Notes: generated from the sequence alone by a model not told the origin. A stretch of DNA of 64,000 nt from Variovorax atrisoli 110B (GCF_000382045.1 NZ_KB907451.1:248001-312000); one strand, 5' to 3'; counted from the first letter of the stretch, positions 18,073 to 27,241 are shown. Numbers and translations: made by a program.

Positions 18073-19140
18073 TCACGCAGGCCGCCGCACCGAGCTGCCG
18101 CCCGAGAGCACGCCCTGCGTCATCGGCAGCGCCATGAAGTCGTGCGGGAAGCCCATCGACACGGCGCTGGCCGCTTCCAGGCGTTGCAGCGCTTCGGCGT
18201 CGAGCTGAACGTCGAGCGCGCCGAGGTTGTCCTCGAACTGCGCGAAGGTGCGCGCGCCGATGATCGGCATCACCGTCGGCGCCCGGCGCTGCAGCAGCCA
18301 CGCCAGCGCGACCTGCGCACTCGAGCGGCCCTGCTCCTTCGCGACCTGCCCGACCACTTCGGCGATCTCCAGCGAGCGGGCGCTGAGCGCGCCGTTGCCC
18401 ACGGCCACGTCCTTGCGCGAGCCCGTCACGCCCGAGCCCGGGTCGTTGCGATGCTCGAGATCGGCGCGCGTGTACTTGCCCGAGAGCACGCCGCTGCCCA
18501 GCGGCGACCACGCCAGCACGCCAAGGCCCAGCTCCTGCGCCATCGGCAGCAGCTCGCGCTCCACGGTGCGCTCGATCAGGCTGTATTCGATCTGCAGCGC
18601 GACCAGCGGCGCCCAGCCGCGCAGCTCGGCCAGCGTCTGCATGCGCGCGATCTGCCAGGCCGGCGTGTCGGAGATGCCCGCGTACAGCACCTTGCCCGAG
18701 CGCACGAGGTCGTCGAAGGCGCGCATCACTTCCTCGAAGGGCGTGAGCCCGTCCCAGATGTGCAGGTACAGCAGGTCGATGTAGTCGGTGCCCAGCCGCT
18801 TCAGGCTGGCCTCCACCGAGCGGACCATGTTGCGGCGGTGGTTGCCGCCCGCGTTCGGGTTGCCCGGCTGCATGTTGAGCGAATACTTGGTAGCCACCAC
18901 CACCGACTCGCGCCTGTCGGCGATGAACTGGCCCAGCAGCCGCTCCGAACTGCCGTTGGTATAGAAGTTGGCGGTGTCGATGAAGTTGCCGCCGCGCTCC
19001 AGGTAGAGGTCGAACATGCGGCGCGATTCGCCCGCGTCGGCGCCCCAGCCCCATTCCTGGCCGAAGGTCATGGTGCCCAGCGACACGGGGCTGACGCGCA
19101 GGCCCGAGCGGCCGAGGGTGATGTAGTCGTCCAGCTTCAT
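18073..19140 (-). CDS. Aldo/keto reductase
   Basis: A 355-residue cytoplasmic (beta/alpha)8 NADPH-dependent oxidoreductase of carbonyl compounds. The start at 19140 was chosen for the AAGGAAG ribosome site 5' of it and the classic start (LGRSGLRVSPVSLGTMTFG). The catalytic tetrad is visible: Asp in FIDTANFY, Tyr in the same block, Lys in VATKYS and His in DLLYLHIWD. It is the left member of a divergent pair with the LysR gene now at 38575. The shared promoter region has been split by a 19.3-kb transposon inserted 58 bp from this start codon. Confidence 0.9.
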   Translation of the reverse strand: MKLDDYITLGRSGLRVSPVSLGTMTFGQEWGWGADAGESRRMFDLYLERGGNFIDTANFYTNGSSERLLGQFIADRRESVVVATKYSLNMQPGNPNAGGNHRRNMVRSVEASLKRLGTDYIDLLYLHIWDGLTPFEEVMRAFDDLVRSGKVLYAGISDTPAWQIARMQTLAELRGWAPLVALQIEYSLIERTVERELLPMAQELGLGVLAWSPLGSGVLSGKYTRADLEHRNDPGSGVTGSRKDVAVGNGALSARSLEIAEVVGQVAKEQGRSSAQVALAWLLQRRAPTVMPIIGARTFAQFEDNLGALDVQLDAEALQRLEAASAVSMGFPHDFMALPMTQGVLSGGSSVRRPA

Positions 19141-19197
19141 GATGCAGCTTCCTTTCGTGCTTTCGTTGCGAGGTGAAGGCGGCGGCGCGAGGGCCGC

Positions 19198-19326
19198 TGC
19201 CACCGCCAAATAGAGTTCTTTACTGAAAACCGTCTAAGTCCTTGATCTGCAACGGTGCGTCCGATATCGTCCAACAGCCAAGTTCTTTACTAGGGTGCGC
19301 GAGCCTGCTGCCAAGAAGTTCTTTAC
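19198..19326. repeat. Left transposon end: terminal inverted repeat plus dispersed transposase-site motifs
   Basis: The terminal repeat occupies 19198-19229. The motif AGTTCTTTAC occurs exactly at 19214-19223, 19281-19290 and 19317-19326, with a variant AGTCCTTGAT at 19237-19246. All copies have the same orientation and spacing is uneven (23, 44 and 36 bp). This resembles the separated binding sites of Tn7 left ends. Binding is inferred. Confidence 0.85.
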
Positions 19327-19752
19327 CCGTTGAAGTCAACCTGCCTAGGTGCAGCGAAGTTATCGCCTGGGCGCCTCAGAACAAAGCTGCACTGTCTTCA
19401 AGCTTTATGAAGCTTGGCTTCAAGATGCATTGCGATTGCGGGAAAACATGGGGTGAACGTGAAGTACCGCCTTCGTGTCCTGTCGACCAAGCGGCGGGCA
19501 TTCGCTCGAAGCTTTGGGATCACCGCCATCTCCGAAACTCTTTGGCCCAGTTGTGCAGGCGCGGAAGTGGGGGCGAGAAGTTGCCGCAAACCCGCCGTTG
19601 AGATTCCTTCGGGCGAAGGTGTCCGTCACCTGCCGCACGCGCCCAACTTGTTGGGTACGACGAAGACGGATTCAAGCAGACCTCACCCATGTTCATGTTC
19701 TTCGTTGGGCGGCCCGCAAAGCGGGCACCGGAATTTCGCCTAGGAGAAAGCT
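19327..19752 (+). other. Non-coding left-end region and 5' UTR with hairpin
   Basis: No convincing gene is seen in these 426 bases. Short frames are present but lack ribosome sites or recognisable families. Just before the next gene a hairpin GCCCGC-AAA-GCGGGC lies at 19712-19726, followed by a strong ribosome site TAGGAGAAAG. The layout (G-rich lead, tight hairpin, ACCGGAATTTCGCC tail) resembles structured 5' UTRs seen before genes on integrative elements. This is a weak resemblance from memory. Confidence 0.4.
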
Positions 19753-20589
19753 ATGAACATCGAGCAACTCAAGCTGCTCGCTCAGCGCCTGCGCGGCGTG
19801 CTGGAGCGGCGCAATCAACCAATCGGGCACGGTCAAGCCTTTGACCAAGTCGCGGCCTTGCCGGGCTTGCGAAACTGGCCGGAAGTGCTTGCATTCCCCG
19901 GTCGACTCGCCGCATGCGAACTCGATATATCTGCAGCACAGCGTTTGGCAGTCAGAGTGAATAGGCACCACGGGATCGATCTCATGCCGCAAGCGCTTCT
20001 GGGGGTGCTTTCCGGGAACGGCACTCGACTAGTTGAAGCGCGCCGTATCAATCCCTGGGAGACCGAGAGTGCTGTGTATGAAGTTGCGCTGGAATCATGT
20101 GAGTGCGTCTTCATGCGGGCGAATGGGGCGAACTACCGCAATACCGAGCGCATGGTCGTAGTGGTCGACGCGCAGCGCTTCCTTTTTCATTGGAGGGCTG
20201 ATCGCGATGGGCATCACGCGGCCGAGGCCAATGGGGATCCGAGCACCTGGATTCATGACTACAAGTTCGACTTGGCGGTCGACGGCTTTGCGCAGGGCGT
20301 CAAAAACCCAGTTCCTCTCGCAGATGTCGGGTGCTGGCGCAAGCCTGATGTGCCACGAACTGAAATGAGCAAGATGGCCAGCGATGCCCATGCACCTTTG
20401 ACTACACCGGTCGTTTCGTTCACTAACGGCATCACGCGCACTTTGTGGTTGCTTGTGCATGGTGCTCCAAGTTTTCCTGTCGAATGCTCGCGAAGCGAAG
20501 CTGAGTTGCTCTCGCACTATTGCGGAGTACCTGGCGTATTTCCTCAAAGTGTTTGTGAACTCACGGGCATGACGGATCATTCAGATTGA
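19753..20589 (+). CDS. Hypothetical protein typical of mobile elements
   Basis: A 278-residue cytoplasmic protein with a good ribosome site (AGGAGA, 7 bases before ATG). Residues about 24-45 (GHGQAFDQVAALPGLRNWPEVL) resemble the short helical motif with GxxNWxxL found at the start of several plasmid and island proteins. No catalytic motif was recognised. It is transcribed away from the left end, opposite to the SIR2 gene. Codon use is less GC-rich than in the chromosome genes outside the element. Function unknown. Confidence 0.7.
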   Translation: MNIEQLKLLAQRLRGVLERRNQPIGHGQAFDQVAALPGLRNWPEVLAFPGRLAACELDISAAQRLAVRVNRHHGIDLMPQALLGVLSGNGTRLVEARRINPWETESAVYEVALESCECVFMRANGANYRNTERMVVVVDAQRFLFHWRADRDGHHAAEANGDPSTWIHDYKFDLAVDGFAQGVKNPVPLADVGCWRKPDVPRTEMSKMASDAHAPLTTPVVSFTNGITRTLWLLVHGAPSFPVECSRSEAELLSHYCGVPGVFPQSVCELTGMTDHSD

Positions 20590-20779
20590 TCTGCAGGGGG
20601 CTGACTTCAGTCACCGTTGGAGCATCTCCTCGGGTTGGGCCACCGGACAAATCAGAACTGATGCACTGGCTGGGTCTTCGGCTGCTTGGGGGCGCAGTGA
20701 CGCTGGCCGCTGAGTCCTTCAATCGGATCATTCCCGAATGGCATCGCGCGTGTTGACCATGTCAGAGACGAGTCTCAGC

Positions 20780-23700
20780 TCAATCTGATTCAGCCACTCG
20801 ATCTTCGAAGGCGCGCAATCTCAATTCCGGAAGCGGATCCTTCTTTGCTTGCTCCAACCAATCAAGAGCTGCCGGAGTGGAGTACCTGGAGTGCAGAGTT
20901 ATCGCAAAGGCCAACTCTGCGCATCGGAAACGGAGTAGCGGAACAGCTTCTTCATCGATCTCCTCGCACCTGCCATGTCCGTCAACTTTCAGTTCCTCCT
21001 GAAGGGACGCCAACGTACCATTGAGCAAGAACAATCGGGGGAGACTTAGATATTTTTTCCACACCGGTGATGGCTGCGTCGCAAGGACATCCAGAGCGCT
21101 CGAGAACGAGGGCATGACGCGGCTGCTGACCGTAGACACCAAGCGGTCGTACAACGAATCCAGAGACGGCAGATCACCCTGTATGGAAATATTCAAAGCC
21201 CATCCGGCAATTGCGTGCGCGGACGAGGCAGTGAACAAGTCCCGGCTGACCATAGCCAGTTCCAGTTCTCCCACACAGGCGACAAGCTGCTGCGGATCAG
21301 GGGAAGACGCAGCTTTCAGAAGCTTGAGTCGCCACATCGGCATCCGGAAAATCTGAAGTCGATCATAGATCGGCCAAACGCGTGCGGTCAGCACCTTGTC
21401 GGCATGCCCATCTTTCTGCTTACCGCGGCCTAGAAAGACCAAACTGAGTATTTCATCAAGTATTTGCAGAAGTTTCGTTACCCCGGCCTGCAGTTCGGAG
21501 TGAGACCTCATGTCCGCGTTTAAGTTGTCGATCCCCAGGTCAAGCCATTTCTCGATGATCGAAAAAAACTCGGAAAGATCAGACTCCGACCAGGCAGCTC
21601 TTCCCATCGATAACTTGACGCCTTGAAGAAGGCCATCGTTCAACGGCAGTCGATACGTCCGCCCACCTGCAGCCTTGAGAGTCATGTACCCTTCGGTAGA
21701 TGAGAAGGGAACGAATTCCTGCTCGAGCCAGAATCGCTTGTACACAGTATCTGCATCGACACCGTTTGGGGCTGGCCACCGTAACGTCGCATGTGGATAG
21801 AAGCCCGGGACAACGGGGAGTTCTTTCCCATCATGTCCACGCCATAGCAGTGCTCCCACGGCTCGCCGCTGGTCGGCGCTTATCCTTTTTAGGATGTCCA
21901 ATGCAAACAAGCGAAGCCAGGCGTTTGGGGAAACTTCAGGACCTGCTTCAGATAACTCACGCAGGAGTTCCTCAAACATCGGATTCCAGTCAAGGTCATT
22001 TGCCACTCCATTGTTGTCGCGTCGCATCGCGGCAAGCAAAGGTTGCACACTGAGCCAGTTGTCTCCATGTCGCTTTTCATCGCTAGGCGCTTTGTGTGGC
22101 AGCTGGAACAGTCGAAATAGGACACGTTGCTGCCAGGGAGTGTCAAGCGCCTCCATGCACTGCGCCAGTGCTTGGCCGACAATGCGCCATTTGTCGGATG
22201 CGCCGAGCAATCCCCGTGTAGTGTGGAGCTCAAGGAGACGATTTGCCCACTCAAAAACCTTCTCCTGTGATTCGACGCGAATTACGATGCGCGAAAAGCT
22301 CGTTGCGAAGAAGTCGAATTCCCTGGAAGCATTGGCAATCGTTCGAGGCGAAGACGCTAGCAACTCTAGACGACTGAGGAAGCGTTCTGCGTGAGTCTCT
22401 GCATAGCTGGAATCCAGGCTTGCAACTTGTAGCCGGGAAAGCCATCCAGTCTTATGCGGCGGCTTGGTGCGGTCGCGTGATTTAAGCGCGTCTGCATGAA
22501 CACATCGGAATAGGACTCCGACGCCGCGCCGAAGTGGATCCTTCTCGACATCTCGTATCCACCAGGCAGCTTGCAAGAATTCCTCGGTGTAGAAGCGCGT
22601 CTTCCCGACCATTGGCGTTAAACCTACACGCTCTGCAAGTTGCAGCCACGTCTGTGCCGCGGTCACCTTATTTCTGTGTTCGGAGCCCAATCCGACGATG
22701 CGCGACTGAGGCCTAGCATAGAGCTCAAAGCTACTGTAGGGCGAGTTCTTGGCCGTAGGATCACCCGCATCTTCGTTCAAACGCTCGATGATTCGGCGAA
22801 GCTCATCCTCCGAGTCATAGCCCTTCTTGCCCAACGCGCGCAAACGATCATTGAACTCGTCGCTGCGCAGCCGTGCCCTGTTTTCTTTTCCCGAAGCTCC
22901 TTCGGAATTCGGCTTCACAGACTTGTCCTGTGAGTCGCGTGCAAGAAACATGTCACCCAGACTGTGTCTCGCCTGAGAGGTAGCAGGTGCTTTTGTCGGC
23001 TTGACGTCGCGCTGTTCATCTGCGTCGTCGCCGCTGTCTACGCTCATTCCGAATAGAGAGAGTTGCTCAACACTTTCATGAATTTGCATCGTGATGAGAC
23101 ATGCCCATGACTCCATCGAGAGAAGAAGAGGATCATCGGGGTCAAGTCGCTGCTGCTGTCGCATTAGCTGAACGGCCTTCTCGCAGCTCGAAAGCGCTTC
23201 CGTGACACGCCCCATTTCTGCGACCAGCACCGCATGCCTGATCTGCATGTAAACATCGCTTCCTTGGACGCGCCAGCGTCCGAGCCTGCGCAAGGCCTCA
23301 CCGCGATTTCCTTCATGCAATTGAGAAAGGACGGCTTGATAGGCCAAATGGTCGTTGACAACCAGATCCTCAGGCCGCCATTCAATGAGGAGGGCTTCAA
23401 TTTCCTTATAGTCGGCAGAGTGATGACCTTGTCGAGCCCATGAAAGGATGGCAAGAGCCAACTTGGTCCAACCCTCAGCCAGTGCATTTTGGTTCGTGAA
23501 ACCAAAGGGTCGGAGCCTCTTTTCCAAATGCTTGATCTGGGAAAATTTCAGATTCGCCGTTTTGTGCAGAACGCGAAGTGATGTCTGCGCCGCCTGATCA
23601 TCAAGATCCTCTAGCAGGATTGATTGCGCCCATGCATACAGCCCGAGGGTCGCGAGTGCAACCGCTGGTTCTTCTTCTTCGAGTTTTTTCAGATATGCGA

Positions 23701-24760
23701 TTTGATCGAACCAGTGCCCAGCACCTTGTAGATGATTCGCAAACCTTCGGCGAATTCTCTGCGGTGCGACGAGCCAGCCAGGATAGCTGGCTCGCTGGGC
23801 CGCGATGAGCGGCAAGGCCTCGATGAACTGACCGTATCGCTCGTCGACCGATTCCCTGTACTGACGGTGTGTGTCACTCCATTCGATTTTTCCCCAGCCA
23901 GATATGCTTCCTTCGAGTGGTTCATTGAGCATTTCAAAGAGTCGTAGGTAGCGCCCTTCGTAGTCCGAATCTTCACCACTCGCGCTTGGAGGCAGAAGTA
24001 CCGGAGTGACTCCCCGTGCCTGCAAGAGTGCGCGTTGGCCCGCGGTTGCCTCCTTGGAAAGCAAGAGATAGATCGGGAGTGCGTGTTGGTCCTGCATGTC
24101 GCGGACCCAGCCGATCCAGTGCAGGAAGTTCGGATCGTCGCCCGAGAAACCGATCAGGCACAGGACGTTTTCTAGCAAGGACTGCCGCACTAGATTGACA
24201 AATGGCGCGGAATCGTTCGGATATTTTCGATAGTCTTCTTCTGTAACGATAAACGGTCGATGCGATGCGAAGGAGCCGTGCAGTTTTACTATGCGCCGGC
24301 GGCCGAGAATCCGGGACTGAGGAATGTCTTCACGACAGCAGATCGTGAAGTACGAACTCTCCAAGAGAGTCTCTGCCGTCCGCTCGAGTAGCGTGTCGTA
24401 GTTGGTCGTCAAGACCTCAGACCAGGGCATCGACATCAGAGCGATGTGCAGGCGCCCTGGCGCGAGACGCTCATCGGGGACGACTTGCCGCAACACTTGC
24501 TCCAGTGCAGGGCGAGAAAAGAGACGCTCGTACTGTTCAGCAAGCTGTGTGGCGTTCGCCGCGTTGAAGACGACCTTCTCTGAAGAAGGATTCAGTCCGC
24601 GTGCCAACGCTTCGGCGAGGTCTTCCCAGGTTCCTACGTTCTGACCACCTTCTGCGTTGCGACTGAACCCGGAGCCAACCATGACGGCGGCATTTCGATT
24701 GGCAAGTGCCTTGCGTATGGCGCGCAGATGTATCGCGTCGCTGTATGTATTGCTCGACAT
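20780..24760 (-). CDS. Long SIR2-domain protein, probable anti-phage NADase (DSR-like)
   Basis: A 1326-residue protein. The N-terminal ~270 residues form a SIR2 domain: VMVGSGFSRNAEGG (NAD-binding loop), TTNYDTLLER with the catalytic-type Asn, KLHGS with the His, and CLIGFSGDDPNFLHWIGW. The remaining thousand residues are mostly helical and match no domain I recognise. Such long SIR2 proteins (defence-associated sirtuins) deplete NAD+ when they sense phage proteins through their C-terminal part. The activity here is inferred from the domain and from location on a cargo element. There is no obvious ribosome site before ATG 24760. An alternative role would be a STAND-like signalling protein. 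Confidence 0.85.
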   Translation of the reverse strand: MSSNTYSDAIHLRAIRKALANRNAAVMVGSGFSRNAEGGQNVGTWEDLAEALARGLNPSSEKVVFNAANATQLAEQYERLFSRPALEQVLRQVVPDERLAPGRLHIALMSMPWSEVLTTNYDTLLERTAETLLESSYFTICCREDIPQSRILGRRRIVKLHGSFASHRPFIVTEEDYRKYPNDSAPFVNLVRQSLLENVLCLIGFSGDDPNFLHWIGWVRDMQDQHALPIYLLLSKEATAGQRALLQARGVTPVLLPPSASGEDSDYEGRYLRLFEMLNEPLEGSISGWGKIEWSDTHRQYRESVDERYGQFIEALPLIAAQRASYPGWLVAPQRIRRRFANHLQGAGHWFDQIAYLKKLEEEEPAVALATLGLYAWAQSILLEDLDDQAAQTSLRVLHKTANLKFSQIKHLEKRLRPFGFTNQNALAEGWTKLALAILSWARQGHHSADYKEIEALLIEWRPEDLVVNDHLAYQAVLSQLHEGNRGEALRRLGRWRVQGSDVYMQIRHAVLVAEMGRVTEALSSCEKAVQLMRQQQRLDPDDPLLLSMESWACLITMQIHESVEQLSLFGMSVDSGDDADEQRDVKPTKAPATSQARHSLGDMFLARDSQDKSVKPNSEGASGKENRARLRSDEFNDRLRALGKKGYDSEDELRRIIERLNEDAGDPTAKNSPYSSFELYARPQSRIVGLGSEHRNKVTAAQTWLQLAERVGLTPMVGKTRFYTEEFLQAAWWIRDVEKDPLRRGVGVLFRCVHADALKSRDRTKPPHKTGWLSRLQVASLDSSYAETHAERFLSRLELLASSPRTIANASREFDFFATSFSRIVIRVESQEKVFEWANRLLELHTTRGLLGASDKWRIVGQALAQCMEALDTPWQQRVLFRLFQLPHKAPSDEKRHGDNWLSVQPLLAAMRRDNNGVANDLDWNPMFEELLRELSEAGPEVSPNAWLRLFALDILKRISADQRRAVGALLWRGHDGKELPVVPGFYPHATLRWPAPNGVDADTVYKRFWLEQEFVPFSSTEGYMTLKAAGGRTYRLPLNDGLLQGVKLSMGRAAWSESDLSEFFSIIEKWLDLGIDNLNADMRSHSELQAGVTKLLQILDEILSLVFLGRGKQKDGHADKVLTARVWPIYDRLQIFRMPMWRLKLLKAASSPDPQQLVACVGELELAMVSRDLFTASSAHAIAGWALNISIQGDLPSLDSLYDRLVSTVSSRVMPSFSSALDVLATQPSPVWKKYLSLPRLFLLNGTLASLQEELKVDGHGRCEEIDEEAVPLLRFRCAELAFAITLHSRYSTPAALDWLEQAKKDPLPELRLRAFEDRVAESD

Positions 24761-25087
24761 GGGATGGAATCGTTAAGTTGAGGGGCGCATTGGCTTCAAA
24801 CGGACTTTACGGTCGAATCCGACGATCTGGGGCTTTCGATCTTTTGTCGCTCGGGCAACAGCGTTGTGTGCACAGAGCGCGGCCTGGGAACAGGCTGATC
24901 AAAGGGAAGCTTGGTGCCAATCCCTCGTTCATGGGATGAACACACTGTGCTTCACAGTCAGGTTGTGGGACCCTTGCAAGATTCTTGATCAATGAAGAAC
25001 GTCACCCGTCCCGTGGATCGGGTGTGCGGGAGCCTGCGAAAGGAGTGAGAGAATGGATCGACAGCAAAAATACTCAAGGAGGTTGCG
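24761..25087. other. Intergenic region with possible 22-codon leader ORF
   Basis: These 327 bases separate the SIR2 gene from a small membrane protein gene. The only coding candidate is a 22-codon frame starting at ATG 25052 after AAAGGAGTGAGAGA. It runs through the next gene's ribosome site and stops at 25120, inside that gene in another frame. Otherwise nothing recognisable. Confidence 0.35.
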
Positions 25088-25318
25088 ATGGATCAGTCAC
25101 TTTCTCAATTCGCGCTGGTGAGTTTGATGGCAGTTGCGGCAGTCTTGATGGGCCTGTGGCAAGCCCGCAAGTCGGGACTGTTGTCTGCTTGGGGACATTT
25201 CACGGTGGCAGGCATGGCCGCGGGCTTCGCGCTACGGAGTGAAGCCTTGGTGCAATGGGCTATGTACCTGGGGGTTGCCGCCGGCGCCCTGTTCATAGTG
25301 GTCAGCGCCCGAAAATGA
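25088..25318 (+). CDS. Small two-to-three-helix membrane protein, hypothetical
   Basis: A 76-residue protein with an almost ideal ribosome site (AAGGAGGT, 5 bases before ATG). Hydrophobic helices: FALVSLMAVAAVLMGLW, FTVAGMAAGFAL and WAMYLGVAAGALFIVVSA. No family recognised. Small membrane proteins of this kind often sit on defence or mobile elements, but nothing in the sequence shows a role. The strong ribosome site argues that it is really expressed. Confidence 0.65.
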   Translation: MDQSLSQFALVSLMAVAAVLMGLWQARKSGLLSAWGHFTVAGMAAGFALRSEALVQWAMYLGVAAGALFIVVSARK

Positions 25319-25491
25319 GGCGCCTGCTTTTCAAACGTCTCATGGGAATGTGGATCCAAGAGCAGTAGTCGTCTACTGATTGCCTTGGGTTTCGGATGGG
25401 TGTTGGGACGACGGAGCGGCCAGGCTCGCTCTCGGTTACCTTTTCACTCCCGAGGATGCCGGTAGGTGCGAATCCGCGAATGGTCTCCCTC

Positions 25492-26218
25492 TTAGTCGCG
25501 CTTGACCAAGGCAACTGCGTATGAATCCATGATTTGCTGCAGCCGCAGATGAGGTTCTTCGCGATGATGATGAAAGAACAGTGCTGCCGTCTGAACCAGC
25601 GCGCTGAAGGCGGTGCCACACGCTCGAGCCGCCAAGCTCTCGTCCATGAAGGCTAGAGTCGACCTCGCCGCCGAATGATCAATGTTGAAAACCACACGCC
25701 CGGGGCGTCCAGTGCCCAACTTGCGAGAGTTCGTCGTAGAGCAGTTTCATGTCGGGATCGCCGATTTCTTCTGCCATCGTCCGCAGCTCCACTCTTGATC
25801 CGTCTCCGTTCACATGCCAGGTGTTCTGATAAGGGTCGAAAAGCTTCTGAGTCCCGACCCGTCGTGCGCCAGATGCCAAGAACTCCAGGTGCGCTTGCAG
25901 CCGTTGCTCCAAATCAACTTTCTTGTCCTCCGGGGTACCAAAAGGCGGTGTGCCTCCTCTCTTCACGAGCTTCCAGTCGCTCACCAGACTGAAAGCTCTC
26001 CATCTAAGGGGGCGCTCTTCGGGCTCGAGGGCCGCCCAGGCGACCAGGATCAGACCTTCCAGCATGGTCCGGGAAATGGTCGCCGCATCCACATCCTGTC
26101 GGGAGTCCAGAAGCATATCGATCGATCTCGCATGAGCTGTCTGCTTGTAGAGGAAGCACATGGCCATGAAGCCGAGATGATCGCTCTCGTGGAGAACAAC
26201 GTCCGAGCTGGAGAGCAC
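25492..26218 (-). pseudogene. DUF5677-like protein, interrupted by a frameshift
   Basis: The first part (26218 down to about 25700) reads ATISRTMLEGLILVAWAAL and later MKLLYDELSQVGHWTPR, matching the helical DUF5677 pattern (RTxxE ... YxxLSxxxH). It then stops soon after entering a wrong frame. The second frame, from about 25719 to 25492, continues naturally (VVFNIDHSAARSTLAFMDES ... SYAVALVKRD). The switch falls in a CCCCGGG run near 25695-25702. This is either a real disabling frameshift or a sequencing indel. The start (GTG 26218) is uncertain because the N-terminus seems short. Confidence 0.6.
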
Positions 26219-26246
26219 AAAGACAGACCTGAAGAACCGAGACGAG

Positions 26247-26825
26247 TTGCTCGATTCAGAACGTCAGAAACGGGGCGAGGCCGATGCAGCCCAGGCGGCG
26301 GCAAGCAAACGCGTTGAGGAGGCAGAGACGAGGGCCAAGGAGGCTGAGCAACGTGCTCAGGAGCTCGAAGCCGCGAGACGGCAGTTGGAGCTGCAACGCG
26401 TTATCGACGTCGACCAAGCAGAAAAAAGGGCGAGAACAGAATCGGAGCGAGCCGAAACCGCTGAGCGCAACTTCTCCCGCCAGAGGTACATCGCGCTGTT
26501 CTACGTGTTGCCCATTGTTCTGGGAGTGGCGGCAGCAGCTTTCGCCAACTCGAACCTAGTAGCCGAAGCGTTTCCTGCTCTTGCGCAGGGATGGCGGTGC
26601 TGGGCGCTGCTCGTGAGCGTTTCCCTGCTGCCTGTTTCCATCGGATTTCTTCTGTCTCCGGGTTATGTGACGCGCCGTCAGCATCTGGATGGTTGGTGGC
26701 CGGCGCGCTGCGCACACTTTATCGGCAAGAGGCTGATCGTGGCACCAACGCTCGCCGGCTTGGGAGCCATCTTTCAAGGTGGCGTCTGGGATGGAGCCAA
26801 AGCGCTTCTCGGCATCGGCTCGTGA
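26247..26825 (+). CDS. Coiled-coil membrane protein, hypothetical
   Basis: About 192 residues from TTG 26247. The frame is open from 26181 without an ATG or GTG, so the start is doubtful and the gene may be the 3' part of a longer one cut at a recombination point. Residues about 10-75 are a charged A/E/R-rich coiled coil (RVEEAETRAKEAEQRAQELE). Two TM helices follow (IALFYVLPIVLGVAAAAFA; CWALLVSVSLLPVSIGFLL), then a short tail. It is divergent from the DUF5677-like gene, almost start to start. No family was recognised. Confidence 0.5.
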   Translation: MLDSERQKRGEADAAQAAASKRVEEAETRAKEAEQRAQELEAARRQLELQRVIDVDQAEKRARTESERAETAERNFSRQRYIALFYVLPIVLGVAAAAFANSNLVAEAFPALAQGWRCWALLVSVSLLPVSIGFLLSPGYVTRRQHLDGWWPARCAHFIGKRLIVAPTLAGLGAIFQGGVWDGAKALLGIGS

Positions 26826-26939
26826 CAGGGACGTATTCGGCTGGTCGTCTCATCTTGACGACTTGATGGCTCTGGAAACCGTAGGCCAGACTTCGATCGC
26901 CGGCCAAGAGGAGCGATGCATGAAGAAAAAGCCTCCGTG

Positions 26940-27029
26940 ATCTCGCGCAGATTGCGCCGCTCTCGTGCTGCAGCGCTTGGACTGGCGCCGAACCGGCGCG
27001 TGGAGATCGAGGTGTTCGTGCAGCGATGA
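26940..27029 (+). pseudogene. Possible C-terminal relic of an OmpA-like domain
   Basis: In one plus frame the bases read AALGLAPNRRVEIEVFVQR followed by TGA. NRRVEI is the characteristic end of OmpA-family peptidoglycan-binding domains. Upstream codons in the same frame do not restore the rest of the domain. With so little sequence this may be chance. Confidence 0.3.
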
Positions 27030-27102
27030 ATGGCCAAGGAGCGGGCTTAGCGGGTCATCGAGCCGGCTTGCCGCTTGCGGGCCGGCCGCACCTAAGCGCT
27101 TT

Positions 27103-27186
27103 GGGGGGCTCAAGAAGGCCATTCTTGGCATCACACAGCACATGACGGCCCAGCTTCGTGAACTCGAGGCAGATGGCTTTGCTTGT
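27103..27186 (+). pseudogene. Relic of an HxlR-family transcriptional regulator
   Basis: The frame reads GLKKAILGITQHMTAQLREL then EADGFA. HxlR regulators have F..L.R.I.GISQ.ML.QQLRELEADG at this point of the winged helix, so the match is good over about 25 residues. The preceding DNA-recognition half and the C-terminus are missing. It is a fragment, not a gene. Confidence 0.55.
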
Positions 27187-27241
27187 GAGTTTTTGGTGAA
27201 GAGCATCGACAATCCGGAAAAACAATGTCCGGAGGGAAAGC

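Larger units (their letters stand above)
26826..27241 (+). other. Region of gene relics without an intact gene
   Basis: No complete gene is seen in these 416 bases. Two protein-like scraps are visible on the plus strand: one ending NRRVEIEVFVQR (stop at 27027-27029) and one reading KKAILGITQHMTAQLRELEA (about 27106-27166). The final bases supply a GGAGGG ribosome site for the gene at 27242. Confidence 0.5.

Noticed and set aside
19242..19601. Plus-strand frames in the left-end region, one with a CxC-type HCDCGKTW stretch
   Set aside because: No ribosome site and several overlapping short frames compete; the zinc-ribbon look is too short to support.
21819..21828. Extra copy of the transposon-end motif (AGTTCTTTCC) inside the SIR2 gene
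   Set aside because: Isolated, imperfect and within coding sequence; treated as chance.
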